Assembly (NCBI RefSeq): GCF_028372415.1
Contig: NC_092878.1
Location: forward strand, 31,463,903 to 31,527,902
Direction of reading: 5' to 3'
Length of the DNA: 64,000 nucleotides
Origin: Notamacropus eugenii
Lineage: Eukaryota > Chordata > Mammalia > Diprotodontia > Macropodidae
A program made the translations under genes and the position numbers. Shown here one piece after another: positions 38,501 through 50,500 of the stretch; position 1 is the stretch's first letter, and each line of letters starts with the position of its first letter. Below the pieces are notes generated by a model. That model made no database searches and was not told where the DNA came from. It saw only the letters and a program-made list of their open reading frames with translations.

Positions 38501-41500
38501 AGCTCTTTCCCGCTACAGGACACAGCAGCTGTCTGATCTTGCGTCATCCTTATTGTAGGTCCACGATATCTGGGTTGTTTTTTTCTTGTTGCTTCCACGA
38601 TTTCCTCCTTAACCTGGGAGCTCCGAAGCTTGGCCATGATGCTCCTCTAAGTTTACGTCCTGAGCTCTCTTTCAGGGGATGATCAGTGCAATTCTTCTAT
38701 TTCAACTTTACCTTCTTGTTCTAGAACTTCAGGACAATTTTTCCTTGATAATTTCTTAGAGTATTGTATAAAGATTCCTTTCTTCAGTGTAGTTTTCAGG
38801 GTCTGACTATTCTTATATTTCTCTCCTTGATCTGTTCTCCAGATCAGTTGTTTTTCTGATGAGATATTTCACTTTCTCTTCTATTTTTTCATTCTTTTGA
38901 TCTTGTCTGATGATTTCGTGGTGTTCTAGAACATCATTAGCTTCCCCTTGCCCAATTCTAATTTTCAAGGAATTATTTTCTTCCTTAAGTTTTTGATTCT
39001 CCACTTCCAGTTGGTTGGTTTTCTTTTCCTAATTTTCTTGATTTTTTTTTTCTTTTTTCTAATTTTTCCTTGATCTCTCTTGATTTTTAAAGTCCTTTTT
39101 AAGTTCTTCCAAGAACTCTTTTTGGGGCCATTTGACGTTTCTCATGAAAATAGGAGTGGCTTTTTTAGCTCCATTATCTTCTTCTCAATAGTAACCCAGA
39201 TCTTCTCTATCCCCATTGTAATCATCTGTGGTTGGGTTCTTTCTCCTTTCTTTACTTATTTCATTCATTTATTGATTGTTTTATTTTATTGTTAGCAGCT
39301 GTCAGTGCAATCACGTTCTAGTCCCAAGGTACAGGGAATGCTGCCCCAAGCCTCGGATCTTTCCTACTGTTACATGGGACCCACCCTAGAGCTCTTCTCT
39401 CCACTCCTAAGCCACACATGATTTTGCTCCCTCTGGTTCCTCGGGTGGCTGCAAACTACAGCTGTCATTTCTGCCCTGGAACTGAAGCCAGGTATTCTGC
39501 TGTCCTGCAAGTGCCCACAGCCAACAGGGTCCCTGCCCCTTGCTACTGCAGTCACTAGGTGTGTGCTAGCTCCTCCTCCCTGCAGCCAGTCTGGGACACA
39601 TCTGGTCAGCACAGCTGTGCTTGGTGTCCCTTGGCAGTGGAAAGTCCTTCAATCTTCTATTCAGCTTTCAGACACCCCCACCTCCCACCTCATCTCCCCA
39701 ACACTGTTCTGGAGATGAAAGTTTCTGAAGCTGGGGCTGCCTATCAACCTAGCTGCCCCAGGGCTTGTTTGTTCACTCTGTGGGATTGGCTTGGAGGTGT
39801 CTGCACTTCATTCAGATAGAAACTCAGGCCCCTGGAGTTTGGGTCTTTCCTGGAATCTTCTCAAACTGTGTTAGGCAACAACTGCTTTACCCCTTTATTT
39901 CTGCTGCTCTTAAGCAAGGTCTTTCTTTTGTGGAGAAAATGTGGAGAGCTGAAAGTTTTCTAACCTACATGACTATCTTCCCAGAATCCTCTCTTTATAA
40001 CTTATTTTTCATATTTCATTGCCTCCTCGTTTCCTTTCTACTGCCTAGAGAAACATAGACAACGTATCTCCTCCATCCTGAAAAAAACAGCACTTGATCC
40101 TTCCATCCCTTAAATCATCCTGTATCTCTTCTGCCCTGTAAGACTAAACCTGAAAAAAGCCATCTGTAACAAGCGCCTTTCTCTCCTCTCACTCTCTTCT
40201 TAACGCCTTGCAACCTGGCTTCCAGCTTCATCAATCTACTGAAATTGCTCTCTCCAAAGTCACCAACGATCTCTTAATTGCCAAAACCAACGGGCTTTCT
40301 CAGTCCTCATTCCCTTCGACCAAACCAGAGCCTTTGATACTTTCTTCTCTCCAGGTCTTTTAGACGTTACTGTCTCCTGGTTCTCCTACTTATTAGACAG
40401 CTCGGTTTCAGTGTTCATGCCCTCTAATTACAGGTGTCACACAGGGTTGTGTCCTGAGCCCTGTTCCTTTCTCCCTCTATCCTACTTCACTTGGTAATCT
40501 CATAGTTCCCATGAATTTAATTCTCTTCTCTGTGTTGATTTTCAAATTTACCTGTCCCAACTTCTCCTGATGTTCAATCTCTCATTTCCAACTTCTTTTC
40601 AGACATCTCAAACTAAACACATCTAAAAATCACTCATCTCTCCCCCTAAACATTCTCCCCCACCCCATTTCCCTATTTCTGTCAAATGTAACACCATCCT
40701 CTTAGTCCCTCGGGCTCATAATGTAGGAGTTGTTCTGGACTCTTTACTATCTCTCATTCCCATATCCAATCTGTGGCCAAGGCCTGTTGATTTTACCTTT
40801 GCAACATCTCTCAAATATGTCCCCTTCTCTCCTCAGACAGGCCACACCCTGGTACAGGCCCACCTGCTTCCGATCTCTTCCTGCTCCTGTCCACCCTCCA
40901 GCCACCAAAATCATTTTCTTGAAGTGCAGGTCTGACCATGTCAGCCCTCCACTACTCAATACACTCCAATGGCTCCCTATTGCCTCCAGGATCAAATATA
41001 AAATATAAATATAAAATTCTGCTTGTTTTTAAAATCTCATTTTCTACAGAAAGACTTTCCCAACCCCTCTTAATTCTAGTGCCTTCCTTCTTTTAATTAT
41101 TTCCTGTTTATTCTATATTCAACTTACTTGTACATAACTATCTGCATCTCTCCCATTAGACTGTAAGGTCCTAGAGGGCTGGGATTGTCTTTTTTATCCC
41201 TAGTACTTAGCACAACACCCCGCACATAATATGCACTTAATAAATGCTTACTGGGTGAGAAGCCTTTCTCACCCAAAGCTTATCACTGCACACAGTACTG
41301 CCCTGCCCAGGTTCTCACTTGCACATTTGCTACAATGCTACTGAATTCAAAATGGACTTCAGAATCCTTACCATTCCAGGATCCTCTGTTCCTGAAGACT
41401 GTACCCAGCTGGCAGCAAGTAATTTCGATAGTTCTGGAGCTGGTTGGCATGGCAGCTGTCGTGGACCCAGACATGAGACACACAAGGGATCCCACTGGCA

Positions 41501-44500
41501 AGGCACAAGAAGTACTTGCGGGTCCGACAGTGCTGATCCGCAATCAGAAGACACTGATAGGCCACATTACACTGAGAAGGAAGAAATTCAGCAGATACAC
41601 TCAGTGATTTTGTTCTAAGATGATCCCTGAAAGGTATTCCCAACAAATTGAGAGGGGAACTGAGACGAAGCCCTCCAGACAGTACCATGTGCCTTAGCCC
41701 GTCCAGGTGCCAAAAAAGCTTCTTATTTCCCTTTAATGCAACTCACCAAACCTCCAGAATGCCCTAATGCCCCTGCAGAAATTCGCAAATAATGCCAGTC
41801 TACAGGCCAAAAATCAGAAATGTGAAGTGCAAATTTCTTTCCAATTCCAATCCCCATCTTTTCTGTTCCTAGCAACAGTATTCTCCCCATGCTAAGCCTC
41901 AACTTCATGCCCTACTTACCCCAGCATCTGATGTACAGCAACTTCATGTAGCTACAAAAGAGGAAATGCTCACCTGGGCTTCATTGAAGTCTTCAAGAAT
42001 GTAGCCAGCTCCTGCTCGAAGCTGGGACTCTGTATACTGCTTGTTGTAAGGGGGAGCTTCCAAAAATTCTACATCAAGTGAGAAGAACCAGTAAAATCCA
42101 GTTATTGCCAGAAACTTCTCATTTGTGATCTCCTATTTTATACTTGGCTTCCTACTACCCATTCTCCCACTCCCCAGCTGTCTCCAAAGCCAGTTCAAGG
42201 GTCTCCCCATGGATCAAAAGAGTTCTTGAAAGGTGGAAAAGGCTGCCAGAAGAAAGGGTGGTGGGACAGTTGAGGAATGGAGATAGGACAATAAAGGTGG
42301 AAAGAATATCGAGAATCTTCCCAGTCAGGACTGCATCTAGACCATGGCTGCTTACAGGGATTGAAATCCCCCAACTTCCCAGGATAGTCTGTTCCAATGT
42401 TTAATAACCCTTACCATCAAGAAGTTCTTCCTTATGTCTAACCTAAATCTCTCCTGCTGCAAACTAGCCCATTTCCTCTAGTTCTGTCCTCTGTGGAGAT
42501 GAAGAACAACTGATGAGTACTCTCTTTACATAGACCTTCACACATCCCCCTCATTCACACTTTCCCCCCACCCACACTAACACTTAATGTGCCCAAAATG
42601 TTGGAGGCAGAGGCCGGGCAGGGGGAGGAGCACAGGAGTGCTGGAGGACAAAAAGGGAGACATCCCAATGTAATTTATGGATTATCCGGAAAAACTGTCT
42701 CAATTTTTGTTGAAAAATTTTTCTAGAATGTATTATTAGCCAACGCCTTAGTAGAGGATAATAAAAGAAAACCTGTTATTTGATAAATCAGATATTATAT
42801 TTAGATGAAATCTGAATATTAATGATTACCATATAATCTTAAAGTTGCTGTAGAAGGTGGCAGTCACTGATACCAGGTTCTATCCTGAAAGCTTTAGGGG
42901 TGTTGTTTTTAAACAAATCCTCAATCAATTTTTTTTTTCTTTTGGGTCACTTACTCCTCTCCAATGTAAATGGAATATAGAAATTACAAATGAGAGAAAA
43001 TTCTGGTTAAGGCTTCTAGCCGACTGGATTCAGATTAATTTGTTTTAATGTAAAAAAAAAAAACAAAACCCAATCCAGTGCATGGTTTTCTATTTCAACC
43101 CTCCACCCTCCCCATCAAAAATTTCCAGAAATAATCACCTTACTCTATAATATTAGCTCATATTTATATATAATGCCTTTAAGTTTATAAAGTACCTTCC
43201 CCACAGCAACTATTGTGAGGTGCACAGTGAAATGTTAGCTTCGTCTTAGAGAAGAAAGGAAGGCACAAATGTTAAGCTACTTGCCTAAGGTCACACAACT
43301 AATAAACAGGAGAGCTAAAAACTGAACCTGGGAGATATCCTCCAGTCCACTATTCTAGGTCAAATATAAAACAGCACTCCAGGAGAAAATCAGAGCTGCA
43401 GGTCCCTGCTTCCGGTACCACCTCACACACTCAATGAACTCCTGAGCCAGTCATTTACATCTAATGCCTCAACCTATTGATGTTTTCCACCAAGTTTCTG
43501 TTTGCTCTTCCTCTAATTATTCCTCTTTTGGGCAGACTTTAGCTACTCTATATCTCTCTTAAAATAAATACCAAAACTGGACATCTACAAAGGTCTGACC
43601 CGACACCACAAGAGTACAATGCAGCGTCATTATGTTGACTTAATAGTCCGTGATGATGAGTCACATTCACCTTCTAGTACATTAGTAATTTCATTTCAAT
43701 TGTTTTTTGTTATAGGACTGCTAGTTTTGTGCCTATTTAGGTTTTAACCTCCAACTGTATTGTCTTATATATTCTCTAATTTATCCCAGTTACTACGGAT
43801 TCAACGTCTGTATTTGGAGATACAATTTTCCCTACCTGATGGGACAGAACCAAAAACTGAATGGATTCTTAACAGTCCTAGAACCAACCACTTTAACCCG
43901 TCATCCCATATAAATCCCCAGGATGACCTCATGCTCCTTCCCTTCTCAGAGTCCAGTTACTTGGGAATCAATGCTGTTACATGATTATAGTGCATGAAAA
44001 TGAGGACGATGAAATGGGGATTTTTATCATCAAAATTCTTAAGGGTGAGAAGCAGAAGGCTGGGAGAAAGAGAAGCAAGAAAGGAGAAAGAATATGAATG
44101 AGAACAAGATCTGGCAACATTAGGAAGGTAAAGAAAAATGAGGCCCCAAATATCAATGTCCCCTTTTCAGAACACAAATTACCTATACAATCAAATCCAA
44201 ATATATAATCAGCTTAGAAGCCAGTTAACAAGCTATATATTTTTGGATTCCAATGAGTTCAAGAGGAAGCCTTTCTATTACACCTCAATTCTCTTTAGTG
44301 GGAAAAGCTCATCCACTTCCTGTCCCTTCCATGCCCCTATTCATTCTCCAAGTTATAAAACACACCACCAGTAACAAAAAATGAAGCACAATTGCTTCTC
44401 TTTTCTGCTAAAGTGATTCCCTGTAGCCTTCCAAGATGTCTCCTGCAAATCCTGCCCTCCTTTACATTTTTCCCATTTCTCTGAATACTTGGCACTTATC

Positions 44501-47500
44501 AGAAAATCCAAATTTTGGCTAACATTCAACTAATATTAACATTGTACAGGGAGGTTTGGCTAATGTTAAAAATTCAGCAAAAATAAATAGCTTGTTCATT
44601 AACTGGGGTTAGAGACACAACCCTGAAGAGCTACTATGGCTGCTGATCGCTAATGGTGATACTACCGCCAAATACAGTTTGCTCTTCCAAGACTTAATGT
44701 CAGCCAGAAATCCGTAGCTAGTGTTCAAATATCACATTAGAGAAAAGTCTGAGCCTTAGCCATAATGGGTAGATTGATGTGTTTTTGTCAGCCATTCTTA
44801 TTTAAATTCATACTTTCCTTTTTTCCCTCTTAAGAGTCTTAAGACTCAAGACTTTCTGAAGGCAGAGAACAAGTCTTTCTCCTAACTCCCCATGATGTTA
44901 TTAACATAATTGTACGTTTAGTTTGCAGTCAAATGGATGAAAAATGTCTAGAAATTGCTTGTTGACAGTCCTTGACAGAAGACCTGCTATCGCCACATAC
45001 CCCCCCTTCCAAAGTCCCCTGAAAGCCAGTTGCCTTTCTCCCCCTCCCACCAGTTCTGCTACAGCCTTTTCCTTAAAACTTGGATAGGAAAGACGTCGGC
45101 TACTTAGAGGAGGCGTGTTTGCTTTCCTCCGTCCTTAGTTCAGGGTCGATTTCCACTTGTTTTAGAGCTTCTCTACGTGACAAAGGGCACCAAGCACAGG
45201 CTTACTAAACAAGTGGAGCAACTAGAATAAATATGAGGGAAATGGGAAGCTATGTCAGAAACCCACAAATTTCCATGGGAAATGAGGACAGTGGTCTCAC
45301 CCTCCTCTTCCTCACTGCTCCCAGTAGGACCATCTGGCAATTTAGATCGGTTGGCTAGCTTATCGTTGGCTGTGGCCATGGTGAGGAGAAAAGCATAGCC
45401 CAGAAACAAAGTCTTGTTGTGGGGTAACGGTCCCCTCTGGTCTTCCAAAGCTAATGGCTCTCCAGCATTGTCTCCACCTTCGCATGGACTCACAAATTCT
45501 CCTACTCCCACGGTACCTGGTTAAGAACAAAAACAACATTATTACAGAGAACTCTCACGTTGTACCAGAGCCAAGGAACCTAAGAATATAGCATTCTACA
45601 CACAGTAGGCACATATAAATGTTCGTTAAATTAAATGAATCCTACCTGCCTGAGTACAAAGTAGTATACAACATTCCACTCTATTTTGTTTACTTCTGAG
45701 ATGACAACTATGTTACATGAGGAAAAAACAAAAACAACTATGTAGAGTAAACATAAATGAAAATTTTATTTTTTTAACTTAAATAAAAATCATAATAAAA
45801 TCAATGACACGGTGATATGCATAAAATGAAAAATCTTTCAATACACAAAAATAATTAGAATTTTTACACATCCAAACCAAACGTTTACGGGACTAGCTAG
45901 GAGAGGACTCATGGTCATTAGAACTCCCCCCTGGTCAGTGTCTGTTCTGTTACTGTTTCCAGTACCTGGGAAGGAGGTGAACCTGTTAGCTAAGGGTTTA
46001 TGACACATCCAGATTTGTTTGATCCTTTGTTCAATTTTCCAGGAATAAAAGAAAATGGGTATTTGTGTCAGGAAAATTGACTGTAAGGCTCATATAAAGA
46101 CGAAGATGACAGGTAACGTTTTCCCCAGATAAAAGAACGAGCTAGAAAGAAGCTTGCATCTAGGGACATTTTGACACCCAGATGATGAAGATACAACCAA
46201 CAAGTCTGAACACAAAAACAGCTGCCCTTTTAATAAAACTTAACACTGCAATTTAATCAAACTACTTTCCTACATCCCAGCACCAAAGGAATAAGAATTC
46301 ATTAAAGTTGAAGAGACTGGAGAAGCCACTGGAACATGGAACACAGGTTAGTAAAAGTCATGCAAAGTGCCACAATGAAGCAGTGCTGGACAGTCGCTGG
46401 ACATCGTGAGACAATGAGTTCCCAGGTTCTGAGGGCAAATGAGACACCAAGAAGCACATGTACCATGGATAAGTGACAACCACAAACTTCACCTGCCTCT
46501 AAATTTTGCCCCCATCAGCCCTGATTCTTTTCCCAGGCCCCCCCCCCCCAACTACCCCCATCACAAAAATTATCATTTAAATGTTTCAGATATTATTGCC
46601 ATTCCCTCTTTACCTTACTCTGCCAAGAATATTGTGGTGAGGGGGTAGAAAGGAGTGATTAACTCCTCAATGAGCTGGAGTGCCCTAAAACAGGAGGCTA
46701 TATGAAAGCATCTTACGCCCTGCCTAGCTGAATACGTACACAGCTCATTACCAGGAGAACAAAAGGCCACATAATTAACACTACTTTGTTTTTCACAATA
46801 CTTTATTATCTTTTGCCAAGAAGACTACCATTTGCATGTCATGAAGGTATCTGAAGGAAGAGCATTTACATTGCGGCAGACTTGCTGCCTCGCTTGGCAG
46901 GGGATCGATCTTCCTCAGGGCATATCAGTTTCCTCTTCCCAGAGAGAGGCCCCATAGAGACTCGGGGACTTTCGAGAGCTTTACAAGGAGGAGTGGCAGT
47001 GGCACTGCTGCTGGAGGTAGTGGGGGTGCCTGGGGAGTTGAGGTTACTTCGTCGTTTTCGCTTGCGCTCCACCAAATTATCTATAACCAAGTAAGACAGA
47101 AAGTAATTAGTTCTCACAATATAAGGCCCCGAATCCTTCCCTCACACTTCCCACTGCACTATAAAACATATTCTAAGACCATTCCATATTTTGTTTCACA
47201 CTTCTATGGCTGAAGATTTGTTTTACTTCTTGCTGAGCTGAGGAGGGTTGACTGAAGATTTGCTTTATCTCTGCTGCGCTGAGGCAAGAAGCCTAAGGAT
47301 TTACTACAAGGTGGGGCAGGCATCCTTCAGTGGCCAGACTTTCCATGTGCTTCAGTGCAGCCCAAGAGAAATACAGAAAAACTCCACCTGGCCTCAGCAC
47401 ATGCCAGATACCACCACTAGGATTCTATCTCATCAACAGGTAAGCTACCAGTACCTGAGGCCCCAGTACACAAAGCTAGTGACCAGGCCTCTGGCCCCTA

Positions 47501-50500
47501 GCACAAGAAGCTTGGGACAGTGTGGCCTGTACTCTAGCAGGAAAGCTCAACTTTAAAAACTACTAAACAGGCTCCAAAAATGATCAAGAAGCAAAAACAA
47601 ACACTGATAACAGAAAGTGACAACGGTGACAGGGAAGATCAAAACACAAACTCAGAGGAAAGCAAAATTGTCAATAAACCTACATCCAGAAAACCTCAAA
47701 GGGGGCATTCCCTTTGGTCTCAATTGGTCTCAAGCCCAAAATACCTTCTTGGGAGAGTTTAAGAAGGATTTAAAAAGTCAAATAAAAGAGGTAGAAGAAA
47801 AAACTGGGAAAAGAAATTAGAAGTATTCAAGAGAGAGTCAACAGTTTGAAAAAGGACAAAAATTGACCGAAGAAAACAATTTCTTAGAAAGTAGAACTGG
47901 CCAAATGGAAAAAGGTACAAAAAGCTAACTGAAGAAAATAATTCCTTAAAAATTAAAGTTGGGCAAGTGGTAGGAAATGATTCTATGAGACATCAAGAAT
48001 CAGTCAAATAAAAGCAAGAGAATGAAAAGATAGAAGAAAATGTAAAATACCTCATGCGAAAAACAACTGATCTGGAAAATAGATCCAGAAAAGATAATTT
48101 AAGAATTATTGAAATACCAGAAAGCCCTGATCATAACAAAAAAAAAAAGCCTGGACAGCATCTTTCAAGAAATTATCAAGGAAAACTGCTTTGATGTCTA
48201 GAATCAGAGGGTAATACAGACATTGAAAGACTCACCTACTGAAAGAAAGCCCAAAATGAGAACGCCAAGGAATATTGTAGCCAAGTTCCAGAATTATCAG
48301 ATCAAGGAGAAAATACTGCAAGCAGCCAGAAAGAAATCATTTAAATATCACGGAACCACAGCCAGGATTACACAAGACTTGGCAGCTTCTACATTAAAGG
48401 ATCAGAGGGCTTGAAATAGGATATTTTGGAAGGCAGAGGAGCTTTGATTACAACAAAGAATCAACTACCCAGCAAAACTGAGCATAATCTTTCAGAGGAA
48501 AAGACAGACCTTCAATGAAATAGGGGACTGTCAATTATTCCTGATGAAAAGAAAAAAAACCAGAGCTGTACAGAAAATTCAATCTTTAACTACAAGACTT
48601 AAGAGAAGCATAACAAGGTAAACAGGAAAGAAAAAAAGTGCTATTCATTAAGGTTAAACTGTTTATATCCCTACATGGGAAGGTGACACTTGTAACTCCT
48701 GACAGATGCATCTTTATCAGGATAGTTAGAAGAGGCACACATAGATTAGAGCATGTGGGTAGAAGCTGACTTTGATGTGATGATAAAAAAAATTAAGGGG
48801 TGAAACTTGTACTTGGAGAAGAGGAAAGGGGGAGGTAGGACAGAATAAGTTACATCACAAGAAGAGGCATAAAGACTTATTACAGCAGAGAGAAGTGTGA
48901 GGGAGGCCCCAAGGGGGGCAAATATCATTTGAACTTTAATCTCACTGGATTAACAGAGAATAAGATATACATACAGCTGGTTTTAGAAATCTAGCTTACC
49001 CTATGGGAAGTAAGAGGAAAAAGTGGAAAGAAAAGGGAGGGAGCTGATACAAAGGAGAGAGCAGATTGAGGAAAGTGATGGTCAGAAGCATAGCAGGTCA
49101 GAAGGGAAAGGGTGAAAGGTGAGAGAAAAGTGCAAACAAGGGGGAAAATAGGATGGGCAGAAAGAGGCACAGTTGGTCATCAGAACTGTGAATGTGAATA
49201 GGATGAACTCTCCCATAAAACGGAAGAAGACAGCAGAGTGGATCAAAAACTATAATCCTACAATGTTGTTTATAAGCAGAGAGACACACACAGAGCAAAA
49301 GTAAAAGGCTGGAGCAGAATGTATTATGCTTCAGCTGAAGTAAAAAAAAGCAAGGATAGCAGTCCTGATCTCAGACAAAGTAAACATAGATCTAATTAAA
49401 ACGATTTACTAGAAGGTTCCGGGAAGGGTACAGGAACAGACAGTGGCCCAGGAATATGCACCTGATCTCCATCTAATCAGCCACAAGTGGATACAACAAT
49501 AACAAAGTTAATCAAGCTACCCAAAAGACTGCCTTTTAATACAGGCTTGACAAGGCTTCCTGAGATTAGCTGCAGAGAACACCGATCTTACCTAAGCTAA
49601 TGTCTGCGGCCTTGGTGAGGGGTGTTACTGGCTCATATGGACCAAGCCCATACTGCTCCCTCAGTTTGTTCCCTTGTTCCAAAGATAAGATAACTGCCAT
49701 TCGCTTGTACCATTTCCTTTGGCCCTCTTTTTCAATACTGTATTATAATTCCCCAGATTCTTTTCTGTGTCCTTTTACCACGCGTGGGAAGAAAATAAAG
49801 GAAAGCTGTGGTCAGTGATGCCATCCCACGTAGTCCATTACTTGTGTCCACTCTGTGCTCTGCCCAGTGAACCTAAATCAGCTGATTCGAACACTTGAAA
49901 GCTGGGCTATGACTACACACGAGTTGTCACAGCTAGTGTATTACCAGCCAAAGTGTATCCCACTACCGCACTGGAGTTGGGGGAAGGAAAGTTCGAGGGC
50001 GTCAGAAAGAGGGTTCTGGGGTAAGAGCCACCAGTTATTTCTCAAGCCAAACACTGCTGGCTTTTTGATGGCTCTAATAGTTCTCTTGAAATTACGATGT
50101 GCTGTAGAGTAGCTGATGTAACTCATTAATCCTTTTTAATTTTGTTTTTTTTGGGAAGTATATACCTGACATTCAGATTTGGAGTGGGCGGGCACCTGAA
50201 GAAAAGGGGAAACTGAGACAAGCTGGTACGAAGCAGAAATGTGTCTTTCCTGCTTGCTCCTCTCTCACTCTCCTCTTAGTCTCGTTGTTTTAATTCTTTT
50301 TTTCCTTTTCTTTTTTTTTCTTAACAGTACTTTTTCCAATTACATGTAAAGATAGTTTTCAAGACTCATTTTTGTAAGATTTTGAGTTGCAAATTTTTCT
50401 CTCTCCCAGACAGCCAGCAATCTGATACAGGTTATACATGTACAATCATGTTAAACACACTTCTGCATTAGTCATGTTGTGAAAGAAGAATCAGAACAAA

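Larger units (their letters stand above)
42069..45300. other. TP53BP1 intron between exons n-4 and n-3
   Basis: Holds the diverged repeats at 42380 and 43160 listed separately; the rest is AT-rich without recognisable exon or RNA gene. A run at 43430-43650 may be more of the 42380 family. Confidence 0.45.

Noticed and set aside
39370-39612. 80-codon frame that recurs at 55861-56103, as a conserved small gene
   Set aside because: Both copies are L1 5' UTR sequence next to ORF1; the similarity is that of repeat copies.
49784-49785. AC acceptor of the Tudor-2 exon as a U12-type AT-AC intron
   Set aside because: The matching donor (GTAATG at 52021) is a U2-type GT site, without the ATATCCTT signature.
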